The notes beneath the pieces were generated by a model that worked only from the letters and a program-made list of their open reading frames with translations, had not been told where the DNA came from and made no database searches. From Alphaproteobacteria bacterium (GTDB lineage: Bacteria > Pseudomonadota > Alphaproteobacteria > Micavibrionales > Micavibrionaceae): 56,977 nt of DNA. Position 1 is the first letter of the stretch; every line of letters begins with the position of its first letter. Shown one piece after another: positions 1 to 8,414 of the stretch. The stretch is from positions 1 to 56,977 of the forward strand of contig JAGLMC010000064.1 of NCBI GenBank assembly GCA_023140215.1. The letters run 5' to 3'. Made by a program: the position numbers and the translations under genes.

Positions 1-2
1 GT

Positions 3-683
3 AAAGCACAGCAAATACCATTGGATTTAGAAGGACTTACAGCGTTTGGATTGGAAGATTATCTAATAGGCCCTTGTAATAAAGATGCTGTCGGCTGGAT
101 TGAGCGTTGGCCTGATTGGCCTGCGCCGGTATTGATAATCAGTGGCGAAGCAGCGAGCGGTAAGACGCATTTAGCTGCTGTTTGGCGGGAGATATCCGAT
201 GCAGAAATAATAAAGCCGGAAATGTTGATTTCAAAAACAGCAGAACAAATTGCCCATATTGGTAAGAATCTTGTTTTTGATGGCATTGATCCATGGCTTG
301 GTGAGGATAGTGCTGAAGTCACTTTATTTCATCTTTATAATATATTTAAGGAAGAAGGACGCAGTTTTCTAATTACAACGCGCATAGCTCCTTCACATGT
401 TGATTTTGTAATTGCTGATTTGGCCTCGCGTTTGCGAGCTGCGCCTGTGGCAACTATTCATTCTCCTGATGATATATTGTTGGGATCTGTGATGATTAAG
501 CTTTTTAGTGATCGTCAACTCACGGTTAGTAATGATGTGATTAAATATATATTACCGCGTATGGAGAGGTCATTTATAGCAGCAAGGGATATTGTAGCTA
601 AAGCTGACAGGTTTGCTCTTGCACAGAAACGCTCTATATCCGTGCCACTTATGAGGCAGGTTTTAGTGGATATGCAGGAATAA
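3..683 (+). CDS. hda: Hda-type DnaA-related regulator, 5' end cut by window
   Basis: DnaA domain III-like AAA protein without the DNA-binding domain IV, the architecture of Hda/HdaA, which with the sliding clamp stimulates ATP hydrolysis on DnaA and limits re-initiation. The reading frame is open to the left edge and reads QQIPLDL before the first in-window start-like codon (TTG at 21). That short motif is the clamp-binding peptide expected at the N-terminus of Hda, so the real start lies outside the window and TTG 21 is not it. A Walker A loop (GEAASGKT) follows, and the SRLRAAP segment lies in the second half. It ends 20 bases before the convergent phosphatase gene. Family assignment is firm; the regulatory role is from the family. 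Confidence 0.9.
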   Translation, partial: KAQQIPLDLEGLTAFGLEDYLIGPCNKDAVGWIERWPDWPAPVLIISGEAASGKTHLAAVWREISDAEIIKPEMLISKTAEQIAHIGKNLVFDGIDPWLGEDSAEVTLFHLYNIFKEEGRSFLITTRIAPSHVDFVIADLASRLRAAPVATIHSPDDILLGSVMIKLFSDRQLTVSNDVIKYILPRMERSFIAARDIVAKADRFALAQKRSISVPLMRQVLVDMQE

Positions 684-703
684 ATTTAAGTCGCTATAAG
701 AAT

Positions 704-1240
704 TCAAGTCCAGCGTGTAGGCGTGGCTGGAGCATTATAATCAAGCGGAGACATAAGATTTGTTAAAGGGTTATCCTTTACTTGAATGTCAGCCCATTTT
801 TTACAAGGACAATTTAAAGTGCTGATTGTGCCGGGGGGGTATCCGCTCATAAGACGGTTCATAAGAGCTGTTGATTTCTCTAATGATAATGTTGCTATAA
901 GAGTATGAATTACAGGATTATGCCCAATGAGCATAAGAGTTTTAACATCATCGTTTACATTTTGAATTAGTCGAAATAAATCTTTACGTGTTCCGTTATA
1001 AATGCTGGGAATTATTTTTATTGCACATTTTTCAAGTGTTTCCATTACATGATTTAATGTCTCTTTTGTACGTTTTGCAGAAGAACAAAGGATTAGATCA
1101 GGTTGATATCCGTTATTTTTCATGGCTCTGCCTAAGGCAAGGGCATCTTCTTTTCCTTTTGGGGTTAGTTTTCGTTCTATGTCAGGTAATCCACCAGTAG
1201 ATAATGTTTGAGCATGGCGCAGGAGCAATAATTTTTTCAT
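704..1240 (-). CDS. SixA-type histidine phosphatase
   Basis: A 178-residue protein of the histidine phosphatase (phosphoglycerate mutase-like) superfamily. The catalytic RHG-type motif is LRHAQ near residue 9 and the second conserved histidine is in GHNP in the middle of the chain. The length and the absence of a signal peptide fit the SixA subgroup, which removes phosphate from phosphohistidine on Hpt domains or PTS proteins. It lies 12 bases downstream of rnd on the same strand and is probably cotranscribed with it. The substrate cannot be read from the sequence; an Hpt domain target is a reasonable guess because this genome has Hpt-bearing kinases (one at 24868-26841). Confidence 0.8.
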   Translation of the reverse strand: MKKLLLLRHAQTLSTGGLPDIERKLTPKGKEDALALGRAMKNNGYQPDLILCSSAKRTKETLNHVMETLEKCAIKIIPSIYNGTRKDLFRLIQNVNDDVKTLMLIGHNPVIHTLIATLSLEKSTALMNRLMSGYPPGTISTLNCPCKKWADIQVKDNPLTNLMSPLDYNAPATPTRWT

Positions 1241-1252
1241 GGTTCTATAAAA

Positions 1253-2425
1253 TCATTCGTAGTGGTCAGAGTCACTAGAAATTTTATATTTTGTAATTTT
1301 TGCATCTTTGAGTCCAATAGCTATGTTTCCTTCTTTAAGAGCAACAGCATTTTTTCCAAATATATCGTAACGCCATCCTTTTACGATTGAGCCATTATAA
1401 TTTTCATCCAGTGATAGAGCTTCAAGTTCTTCCTTGCTGGCAATTAATCTTCCTGCAACTCCATGTTTTGTACTTTGAATTTTAAGTAGCATTTTTAGTA
1501 TATCAAGTGTTGCGGAAGCTGTCGGAGGTATAGGTTTCCTTTTGATTACCTGTGGCCATGTATTTTTGTCACTGTTTTCAGCTTTTTTAACTAATCCAAT
1601 GAGAGTTCTACCGATATGACCATTAGCTAAGTCTTTTGATAAATTGCGAATCCTTGATAGTTGTTTTGAATCCTTTGGAGCTTGAGCAGCTATATCTACC
1701 AATGTATCATCACGCATAATCCACGGACGCGGAAGGTCTTTTTCCTGTGCGCGAATCTCTCTCCATGCTGCCAGTTCACGCAGGATGGCAAGCATTTTAG
1801 GTTTTGGAGAGCGAATTTTAATGCGTTTCCATGCATTTTGTGGCTCATTTTGATAAGTTGCCGGATCAGTCAGAATTTCTTCTTCTTCATAAACCCATGA
1901 TATCCGCTCACGGTTTTTAAGTTCATCTGAGAGACGTTTGTAAACATCAACAATATGAGTGACATCGCCAAGCGCATAATCAATTTGTTTTTGGCTAAGA
2001 GGTCTCCGAGACCAGTCTGTAAACTGGACACTTTTATCAAGCTGGTTGCCGGTGATGTTTCTAACCAGAGCTTCATATCCGACAGAATCACCGTAACCGC
2101 AAACCATAGCCGCTATTTGTGTATCAAAATATGGACATGGTAAATCATTCATTAGGCGATAGAGAATTTCCAAATCTTGCCGTCCAGCATGAAATATTTT
2201 AAGTATTTTATCATTAAGCATAAGCTCAAAGATCGGGCTTAAATCCAGATTTCCTTCAAGAGGGTCTATAGCAGCAGCAGTCCTATGTGGATCACCAATC
2301 TGGATTAGACATAGTTTCGGATAATATGTTTTCTCGCGCAGAAATTCTGTATCAACGGTAATAAAGTCTTTATCTTCTAGGTTTCTGCAAAATGTATTGA
2401 GAGTATTTTGATCTGTAATTAGCAT
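1253..2425 (-). CDS. rnd: Ribonuclease D
   Basis: A 3'-5' exoribonuclease of the DEDD-y family that trims tRNA precursors. Visible exonuclease motifs are VDTEF near the start, HAGRQDLEIL, and the YALGDVTHI segment carrying the last tyrosine/aspartate pair; the C-terminal half looks like an HRDC-type helical region. The frame is open up to 2560, but the extra N-terminal 45 residues are hydrophobic, do not resemble the family and would overlap aspS on the other strand. I therefore start at the ATG at 2425 (MLITDQN), giving 390 residues, the normal family length. It is divergent from aspS and probably cotranscribed with the downstream phosphatase. Confidence 0.9.
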   Translation of the reverse strand: MLITDQNTLNTFCRNLEDKDFITVDTEFLREKTYYPKLCLIQIGDPHRTAAAIDPLEGNLDLSPIFELMLNDKILKIFHAGRQDLEILYRLMNDLPCPYFDTQIAAMVCGYGDSVGYEALVRNITGNQLDKSVQFTDWSRRPLSQKQIDYALGDVTHIVDVYKRLSDELKNRERISWVYEEEEILTDPATYQNEPQNAWKRIKIRSPKPKMLAILRELAAWREIRAQEKDLPRPWIMRDDTLVDIAAQAPKDSKQLSRIRNLSKDLANGHIGRTLIGLVKKAENSDKNTWPQVIKRKPIPPTASATLDILKMLLKIQSTKHGVAGRLIASKEELEALSLDENYNGSIVKGWRYDIFGKNAVALKEGNIAIGLKDAKITKYKISSDSDHYE

Positions 2426-2541
2426 TTGAGTGTTGTAACCTGTACAAGCTGGACTGTCTAGCTTCGTTAAACCTATATTGTAGACAAAAAGCATTTGGGC
2501 AGTTAAAAACACTATGAAACATAATGAAAGAGATTTAAGAA

Positions 2542-4359
2542 ATGCACGCTTATCGCACACATAAATGTAATGAACTTAATAAAACTAATGTTGGGGAAAC
2601 AATCCGACTCTCTGGATGGATTCATAAAATCCGAGATCATGGAGGAGTTTTGTTTATTGATCTGCGTGATTTTTATGGTTTGACGCAGTGCGTAGTTGAT
2701 GAAGGTTCTGAACTTTTAAACATAATAGAAAAATGGCGCAGTGAATCTGTTGTTACAATTACAGGAATAGTTACCGCTCGCAGTAGTGAGACAGTTAACA
2801 GAAAAATGAAAACCGGTGAAATTGAAGTTAGAATTGAGCAAGCTGAAGTACAATCGGCTGCTGATATACTTCCGTTTCAGGTCTCTGAGGATGATGGAGC
2901 GGGTGAAGAAATTCGCTTGAAATACCGTTATTTAGATTTACGCAGGGAGAAAATGAAGAAAAATATTTCTCTTCGTAACAGTGTAATCCGCTCTATGCGT
3001 GAACATATGTACGGGAAAGGTTTTCAAGAGTTTCAAACTCCAATTCTTACCGCTAGTTCACCGGAAGGTGCTCGTGATTATTTAGTTCCTTCACGGTTGC
3101 ATCCGGGTAAATTTTATGCTCTTCCGCAAGCACCACAACAATTTAAGCAGCTTCTCATGATGTCTGGATTTGATAAATATTTCCAGATTGCTCCATGTTT
3201 TCGTGATGAAGATGGTAGAGCAGATCGTTTGGCGGAATTTTATCAGCTTGATATGGAAATGAGTTTTGTTACTCAAGAAGAAATATTTGAAACTATTCAG
3301 CCCGTTATTCAAAGTGTTTTTGAAGAATTTGCAGATTTCACAGGTGAAAAAAGAAAAGTTGAATGGTTGCCTGATCTTCCATTTGAAGAGGCAATGTTGA
3401 GATATGGTACAGACAAGCCTGATTTGCGGAATCCATTGGAAATAGTTGATGTAAGTGAAATTTTTACAAGAGATGATGTTGAGTTTAATGCCTTTAAAAA
3501 TGTAGTTAAAAAAGGTGGAGTTGTGAGAGCAATCCGCGTTCCTTCAGTGGGAGAGCAACCGCGCAGTTTCTTTGATAAGCTCAATGGTTGGGCGCAGGGT
3601 GAGGGTGCGCCGGGTCTTGGTTATGTGCTTTTTGAAGGCTCTGGAGATAATCCAGATGGTAAAGGGCCTATTTCAAAATTTATTCCGGTTGAAGCTCAAG
3701 TGAAGCTATGTAAACTTTCGGGATGTGAGGCCGGAGATGCTATTTTCTTTATCTGCAATCAGGAAAAAGATGCAGCTAAATTTGCTGGAAAAGCGCGTGA
3801 TGCAATCTGTGATGCTATTGATGATCCAGCTCATCCGGCTCATCGTGAGCAAAATGCTTATAAATTCTGCTGGGTTGTTGATTTCCCAATGTATGAGATG
3901 AATGAAAAGGGAAATATTGATTTTTCACATAATCCGTTTTCAATGCCGCAAGGCGGGCTTAATGCTTTGAATGATAAAGATCCTTTGGATATTTTAGCTA
4001 ATCAATATGATTGTGTTTGTAATGGTTTTGAATTGGCTTCCGGAGCTATACGGAATCACTCACCGGAAATTATGGAAAAAGCTTTTTCCATTCCGGGATA
4101 TACAAAAGATGATCTGGAGCGTGAGTTTGGCGGTATGCTTGGCGCAATGCGTTATGGAGCGCCACCTCATGGTGGATTGGCTTTTGGTGTTGACCGTATT
4201 ATTATGTTACTTGCAGATGAGCCGAATTTGCGGGAAATATATGCATTTGTGATGAATGGACAATATGAGGATCAGATGATGGCCGCACCGTCCGATATAA
4301 CAAAAGAGCAATTAAAAGAGCTTCATTTAACTCTAAATTTGCCTAAGGCAAAACTTTAG
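2542..4359 (+). CDS. aspS: Aspartyl-tRNA synthetase
   Basis: Class II aminoacyl-tRNA synthetase of the bacterial AspRS type, 605 residues: an OB-fold anticodon-binding domain first (GWIHKIRDHGG), then the catalytic core with FRDEDGRADR (motif 2) and GLAFGVDRIIML (motif 3), with the bacterial GAD insertion between them. It charges tRNA-Asp. The histidine in RDHGG is the residue type that marks non-discriminating AspRS in other bacteria, which also charge tRNA-Asn and need GatCAB; that point is inference. The gene is divergent from rnd across 116 bases and is followed by a double hairpin terminator region. The ribosome-binding site (AAAGAGA) is weak. Confidence 0.95.
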   Translation: MHAYRTHKCNELNKTNVGETIRLSGWIHKIRDHGGVLFIDLRDFYGLTQCVVDEGSELLNIIEKWRSESVVTITGIVTARSSETVNRKMKTGEIEVRIEQAEVQSAADILPFQVSEDDGAGEEIRLKYRYLDLRREKMKKNISLRNSVIRSMREHMYGKGFQEFQTPILTASSPEGARDYLVPSRLHPGKFYALPQAPQQFKQLLMMSGFDKYFQIAPCFRDEDGRADRLAEFYQLDMEMSFVTQEEIFETIQPVIQSVFEEFADFTGEKRKVEWLPDLPFEEAMLRYGTDKPDLRNPLEIVDVSEIFTRDDVEFNAFKNVVKKGGVVRAIRVPSVGEQPRSFFDKLNGWAQGEGAPGLGYVLFEGSGDNPDGKGPISKFIPVEAQVKLCKLSGCEAGDAIFFICNQEKDAAKFAGKARDAICDAIDDPAHPAHREQNAYKFCWVVDFPMYEMNEKGNIDFSHNPFSMPQGGLNALNDKDPLDILANQYDCVCNGFELASGAIRNHSPEIMEKAFSIPGYTKDDLEREFGGMLGAMRYGAPPHGGLAFGVDRIIMLLADEPNLREIYAFVMNGQYEDQMMAAPSDITKEQLKELHLTLNLPKAKL

Positions 4360-4374
4360 CACAAAATAAAAAAA

Positions 4375-4408
4375 CCCGGTTCTTGGGTTGGGATAGGAAA
4401 GAACCGGG
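4375..4408 (-). terminator. Hairpin terminator serving the minus-strand GGDEF-like gene
   Basis: A perfect 10-base inverted repeat (CCCGGTTCTT at 4375-4384 with AAGAACCGGG at 4399-4408) with a 14-base loop. Read on the minus strand the stem is followed by a run of T (the complement of AAAAAAA at 4368-4374), the layout of an intrinsic terminator for the gene at 4489-5229. On the plus strand there is no good T run, so it would act mainly on minus-strand transcription. Confidence 0.75.
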
Positions 4409-4417
4409 ATTTAGGTA

Positions 4418-4474
4418 CGCCTGCCTTTGGGGAGTTAGGGCTGGATAGGACAGCAGGCGAGAATTATTTTTGTT
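4418..4474 (+). terminator. Second hairpin with T tract after aspS
   Basis: A 7-base inverted repeat (CGCCTGC at 4418-4424, GCAGGCG at 4453-4459) enclosing a large purine-rich loop, followed on the plus strand by AATTATTTTTGTTG. It is well placed to terminate aspS. The 28-base loop is long for a simple terminator and shares a TGGATAGGA-like stretch with the loop of the neighbouring hairpin at 4375-4408. Confidence 0.55.
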
Positions 4475-4488
4475 GTCACATTATTGTT

Positions 4489-5229
4489 TTATCCACTTTC
4501 TTTAGGAAAAATATCTTCAGGAATATCATTAGAACCAAAACTTTTAAGTCCAACGCTTATGTTGATGTTAATTTCCTGATTATTTTGAATGAGAGAGAGT
4601 TTGTTTAATCGTGCTGTAAGTTGTTGTGCACGGATAAGTATTTCTTCAATAGAAGTATTTGGGAACATTAGAACAAACTCATTACAATTCAAACGTGAAA
4701 CAACGTCCATAGCTCTGGCTTCACTGTTAAGAATCTTTGCAATTAGTTTAATCACTGCTTTATGAGTCTCAAGTCCGTTATTTTCTTTAATTGATTGCCC
4801 GTTATCCAACTCAATAATAATAAGTAATGTATCGAGAGCTTCATTGCGCTGCATGCGTGCTGCTTCACGTTGCATTTCTCTGAATAATCCGTGCCTATTG
4901 TTTAAAGCACTTAATTCATCTGTTGTTGTTAATTTTTTAAGGTTTTGAATGTGGATATGTTGATCTTTAATTTTTTCTTCAGCATTATCAATTATGTTTT
5001 GTGCTTGCTTTAAAAGGGTGATTGTCGTGTTGATACTACGTTTAAGGCCATTTTTTTCGTGGTTATGATTTTTTAAAGCATTGAAGAGCTTGTTTGTTTC
5101 ATTTAAAAAAAGTTTAGTACGTGCTAGTTCTAAATCTTTAGAAATATTAGATATGTTAGTATGAATTTCCTTTGGAAATACAGTATTTATCGAAGTGCTG
5201 TGTATGTATTGAACTATATCCGATGTCAT
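4489..5229 (-). CDS. Protein with a degenerate, truncated GGDEF domain
   Basis: A 246-residue protein. Residues 1-110 are polar and probably helical or coiled. They are followed by a GGDEF-like domain that begins at TTDELSALNNRHGLF, the usual entry sequence of diguanylate cyclases. The signature is NCNEF at residues 181-185 instead of GGDEF, so the two glycines of the active loop are gone. There is no RxxD inhibitory site just before it (AMDVVSRLN instead). The domain also stops soon after the ISVG strand and lacks the usual ALYxAKxxGRN ending. Catalysis is therefore unlikely; a scaffold or GTP/c-di-GMP sensor role is inference. It is monocistronic and ends at its own hairpin terminator. Confidence 0.7.
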   Translation of the reverse strand: MTSDIVQYIHSTSINTVFPKEIHTNISNISKDLELARTKLFLNETNKLFNALKNHNHEKNGLKRSINTTITLLKQAQNIIDNAEEKIKDQHIHIQNLKKLTTTDELSALNNRHGLFREMQREAARMQRNEALDTLLIIIELDNGQSIKENNGLETHKAVIKLIAKILNSEARAMDVVSRLNCNEFVLMFPNTSIEEILIRAQQLTARLNKLSLIQNNQEININISVGLKSFGSNDIPEDIFPKESG

Positions 5230-5540
5230 TTATGCTACCATTTTACCAATATGTGATTTTAATTTTTTATTTAACTTTTTTGCTATTAATAAATCTATTG
5301 CGAAGAATGTGCCAAATTATACAGGAGAGTTTTGAGCGTATTATCAAATGCTTACGGGGTATCTTTTTATATAGGGATGGACATTTGTTGTTGTTGTTAC
5401 GTAAAGCATGTCTAAAATTTCCTAGTCATTCTGGCAGAGTTTGCCGATCTATTGATAGTTTTTATAGGCTTTGTGCTTTGCCTGTTCTTGTGCTTTGCGG
5501 TATGATTTAAAAGTAATTGTAAAAGGGATGAAATTACTTA
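5230..5540. other. Intergenic stretch without a supportable gene
   Basis: This 311-base AT-rich gap separates the divergent GGDEF-like gene and eipB. One plus-strand frame stays open through most of it (to 5510), but its translation is Leu/Cys-rich, has no ribosome-binding site and looks like nothing I know, so I do not call it. The gap presumably carries both promoters. I see no convincing hairpin or repeat. Confidence 0.5.
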
Positions 5541-6431
5541 ATGATACGTATTAATTTTTGCATCAAGTTTGTATATTGCTTCTTCGTGTTTTTCGGTGTC
5601 ATGTGTTCTATTCTCGTAATCAGCACGCCGTTATATGCTGGTGAATCATATGCTGGTGAATCGGTTGATTATGCCAAGCAAGCTGGATTTGTTCCTCATA
5701 AAGCACTTTATGACATTAAGCTCAAGGAAACAAAAAGCGGTTCTCAAATCGTTAATATAAGTGGACAGATGTTTTATGAATGGGAGGCTACGTGTGATGC
5801 ATGGGTTTCAAACCATCGCTTTAATCTTGCTTATGAATATGTAGATAATCCATCTATGCGTATTACGAGCGATTTTTCTATTTACGAGCCTTTTGATAGA
5901 AAAAGTATGAGTTTCACATCTCAAAGAAAACGTGATGCTCAGTTATTTGAAGAAATGCGAGGTCGGGCGGTTTTGGATAAAAATGGCGGAGGTAAAGTTA
6001 TTTATTCTCGTCCAAAAGGGCTTGAATTTGAATTGCCTCAAGGCACAATGTTTCCTATGGCACATAGTTTAAATATGTTGGAAAAAATTAAAGCAGGACA
6101 AAAATTTTATTCTTCAACCATTTTTGATGGAAGCGATAGCGATGGTCCTGTTGAGATTAATGCTTTCATAGGCGGTTCTATTAATGCATTGGCGAATATA
6201 AAGGCCTCACCAGAGATTGATATGGCGTTGGTTAATGTTCCTGCTCATAAAATTCGTTTGGCATTTTTTCCACTTAATGATGAATCGGAAATGGCAGATT
6301 ATGAAATGGAAATTGTTTTCCATGAAAATGGAGTAATTAGTGACATGTTTATTGAATATGCTGATTTTTCTGTTAGGCAGAATCTAGTAGCATTAGAGAT
6401 GTTAGAAAATTCTTGTGATTTGGCGGAATGA
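5541..6431 (+). CDS. eipB: EipB-like periplasmic cell-envelope integrity protein (DUF1849)
   Basis: A 296-residue exported protein. The N-terminus is a Sec signal peptide ending around PLYA, followed by a mature protein that opens with the family hallmark PHKALYDIKL and GQMFYEWEATCDAW. EipB proteins of alphaproteobacteria are periplasmic beta-spiral proteins needed for envelope integrity and carry one conserved disulfide. Here the two matching cysteines are C85 and C292, the only ones in the mature chain that fit. Just after the signal peptide a 15-base tandem duplication gives YAGES twice. The gene stands alone before divK. The family call is strong; the periplasmic role is known from Brucella. 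Confidence 0.88.
   Translation: MIRINFCIKFVYCFFVFFGVMCSILVISTPLYAGESYAGESVDYAKQAGFVPHKALYDIKLKETKSGSQIVNISGQMFYEWEATCDAWVSNHRFNLAYEYVDNPSMRITSDFSIYEPFDRKSMSFTSQRKRDAQLFEEMRGRAVLDKNGGGKVIYSRPKGLEFELPQGTMFPMAHSLNMLEKIKAGQKFYSSTIFDGSDSDGPVEINAFIGGSINALANIKASPEIDMALVNVPAHKIRLAFFPLNDESEMADYEMEIVFHENGVISDMFIEYADFSVRQNLVALEMLENSCDLAE
5634..5663 (+). repeat. 15-base tandem duplication in eipB
   Basis: Two adjacent copies of a 15-base unit starting TATGCTGGTGAATC (5634-5648 and 5649-5663), differing only in the last base. They encode YAGES twice at the signal-peptide junction of EipB. This is a recent-looking in-frame duplication with little predicted effect. Confidence 0.85.
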
Positions 6432-6488
6432 CGGGAATAAAAATGTATATATAAAGTTGTTCTCATAATATGATAGTCTTTATAAAAA

Positions 6489-6503
6489 TTAAGTGTTTAT
6501 AAA
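6489..6503 (+). promoter_or_regulatory. Near-consensus CtrA-type box upstream of divK
   Basis: The sequence TTAA-N7-TAAA lies 52 bases before the divK start. The alphaproteobacterial CtrA consensus is TTAA-N7-TTAA, so the second half-site has one mismatch. CtrA is known to act on divK in Caulobacter. In such AT-rich sequence this may be chance. Confidence 0.3.
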
Positions 6504-6554
6504 ATAAAATTATTCTGAGTGTGGAGTATGGCAAGTAAAGAGAAAAAGGAACAT

Positions 6555-6950
6555 ATGAGTAAGTTAGTACTTATTGTTGAAGATAACGAACTGAACATGA
6601 AGCTTTTTCGTGATCTTCTTGAGGCGCATGGCATAGATACTATAGAGACAAAGGATGGCAAGAATGTTCTTGATATGGCTCGTGAACACAAACCGGATCT
6701 TATTTTAATGGATATTCAGTTACCGGAAATTTCCGGTCTTGATGTGACAAAGTGGCTTAAAGAAGATGAAGAGCTTAAGGAAATTCCAGTTATTGCAATT
6801 ACCGCTTTTGCTATGAAAGGTGATGAGCAGAAAATTCGAGAGGGTGGGTGTGAGGATTATATTTCAAAACCGATATCGGTCGGGAAATTTCTGGATGTTG
6901 TTAATTATTATTTAGGTCTGGATAATCCGGAACAAAATAAAGAAAAATAA
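6555..6950 (+). CDS. divK: DivK single-domain response regulator
   Basis: A 131-residue stand-alone receiver that follows Caulobacter DivK closely along its length ([10 protein letters not shown] near the start, [21 protein letters not shown] around the phosphoacceptor, AFAMKGDE, then [12 protein letters not shown]). The phosphorylated residue is D53 when counted from the ATG at 6555. I chose that start because AAAAAGGA ends four bases upstream and the protein then begins [12 protein letters not shown] as in orthologues; earlier in-frame starts at 6519 and 6528 lack a usable ribosome-binding site. DivK carries cell-fate signals from PleC/DivJ-type kinases to the CckA-CtrA relay. It lies 21 bases before pleD, the classical divK-pleD pair. 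Confidence 0.95.
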   Translation: MSKLVLIVEDNELNMKLFRDLLEAHGIDTIETKDGKNVLDMAREHKPDLILMDIQLPEISGLDVTKWLKEDEELKEIPVIAITAFAMKGDEQKIREGGCEDYISKPISVGKFLDVVNYYLGLDNPEQNKEK

Positions 6951-6971
6951 AAACAAGAACAGGAAATTTTA

Positions 6972-8402
6972 ATGTCAGCACGTATTTTGGTCGTCGATGA
7001 TATTTTGCCTAATGTAAAGTTACTAGAGGCGAAGTTAACAAGTGAGTATTACGAAGTTCTCACAGCGACAAGCGGTGCTGAAGCGCTTGAAAAGGTTAAG
7101 TCAGAGTCACCGGATCTTGTGCTTTTGGATGTTATGATGCCGGGTATGGATGGGTTTGAGGTATGTACAAAAATTAAAGAAGATCAGGATTTAGCTCATA
7201 TTCCTGTTGTAATGGTTACAGCACTTACGGATAGTGCGGATAAGGTTAGAGGTCTGGAAGCCGGAGCGGATGATTTTCTTAGTAAACCGATTAATGATAT
7301 TGCGCTTATGGCGCGTGTGCGTTCTCTTGTTCGTTTAAAAATGGCGTTGGATGAATGGCGTATGCGTGAAAAGACAGCAAGCCAACTCGGTGTTGTTGAT
7401 GACTTCTCGAATGTTATGGATGAGCTTTCAGATAAGGCTAATATTTTAATTGTTGAGGATAAGGATTTCGAACAGCGCAAGATGGAAGAAACCCTTCAAA
7501 CTGTTCATGATAAAATTACAATGGTTAAGTCAGGAGCAGAAGCCGTGGCGTTAATTACTGATAACGAATATGATATTTTAATTGTCAGTTTAAATCTTGA
7601 TGGCGAGGATGGTCTACGGTTATGTTCTCATTTTAAATCAAATGAGGGGACAAGAAGTGTTCCTATTGTGATGGTTGGTAATGAGGATGATATGCCGCGT
7701 ATCGCGCAAGGGCTGGATATGGGTGCGCATGATTATATTCTTCGCCCTATTGATAGTAATGAGCTTTTAGCGCGTGTTCATACACAAGTAAGGAGAAAGC
7801 GTTTTCAGGAGCGTTTACGCTCAACATATGAAATTAGCTTGTCTATGGCGCTGACTGATAGTTTGACAGGGCTTTATAATCGTCGTTATCTTGAGGTTCA
7901 TCTTGAAAAGTTGCTTGAAAAAAATAATGAGAGTAAAAAAGCTCTGGCAGTTTTGTTGATTGATATTGATAATTTTAAATTGGTTAACGATACATATGGC
8001 CATAATGTCGGTGATGAAATTCTGGTTATATTTGCTGAGAGATTAAAAGATAATTTACGTAGTTTTGACCTTGTTGCGCGTTTGGGTGGTGAAGAATTTG
8101 TAGCATTGCTTCCTGATGTTAGTGAGGAACGCGCTCATATGGTTGCTGAGCGTTTGCGGCGTTCTATCTCCGACTTGCCTTTTCCATGTGCAGTGCCTGA
8201 GGGAATGCTTTCGATCGCTACTTCTATTGGTGGCGCTCTTATACAGCATGGAAAGCATAGTACGCAAGATGTATTGGATCGTGCTGATAAATGCCTTTAT
8301 AAAGCAAAGGATTCAGGAAGAAATTGTACGGTATTTGAAGGTTATGGAAAGCTAAATTCTGATCAATTTCAAATACGGCCACATGGACTTTCAGAACAAT
8401 AG
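6972..8402 (+). CDS. pleD: PleD diguanylate cyclase response regulator
   Basis: 476 residues in the PleD order: receiver 1 with phosphoacceptor D53 (LLDVMMPGMDG), a degenerate adaptor receiver at about 155-275, and a GGDEF domain at about 295-455. The active loop is GGEEF at residues 372-376, and an intact RxxD inhibitory site (R363-D366) sits five residues before it, so both catalysis and product inhibition by c-di-GMP are expected. The ribosome-binding site is AGGAA. In Caulobacter PleD drives the swarmer-to-stalked transition. Here it forms an operon with divK. Confidence 0.95.
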   Translation: MSARILVVDDILPNVKLLEAKLTSEYYEVLTATSGAEALEKVKSESPDLVLLDVMMPGMDGFEVCTKIKEDQDLAHIPVVMVTALTDSADKVRGLEAGADDFLSKPINDIALMARVRSLVRLKMALDEWRMREKTASQLGVVDDFSNVMDELSDKANILIVEDKDFEQRKMEETLQTVHDKITMVKSGAEAVALITDNEYDILIVSLNLDGEDGLRLCSHFKSNEGTRSVPIVMVGNEDDMPRIAQGLDMGAHDYILRPIDSNELLARVHTQVRRKRFQERLRSTYEISLSMALTDSLTGLYNRRYLEVHLEKLLEKNNESKKALAVLLIDIDNFKLVNDTYGHNVGDEILVIFAERLKDNLRSFDLVARLGGEEFVALLPDVSEERAHMVAERLRRSISDLPFPCAVPEGMLSIATSIGGALIQHGKHSTQDVLDRADKCLYKAKDSGRNCTVFEGYGKLNSDQFQIRPHGLSEQ

Positions 8403-8414
8403 ATTTTCAGAATA

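Noticed and set aside
2426-2560. N-terminal extension of RNase D with a hydrophobic, signal-like stretch
   Set aside because: RNase D is cytoplasmic, the extension overlaps aspS, and the ATG at 2425 gives the normal protein.
5257-5273. TTAA-N8-TTAA in the gap before eipB
   Set aside because: The spacing is eight, not seven, so it does not match the CtrA consensus.
5172-5510. Plus-strand frame of 112 residues between the GGDEF-like gene and eipB
   Set aside because: The first part overlaps the divergent gene, there is no ribosome-binding site, and the Leu/Cys-rich translation looks like a random reading of T-rich DNA.
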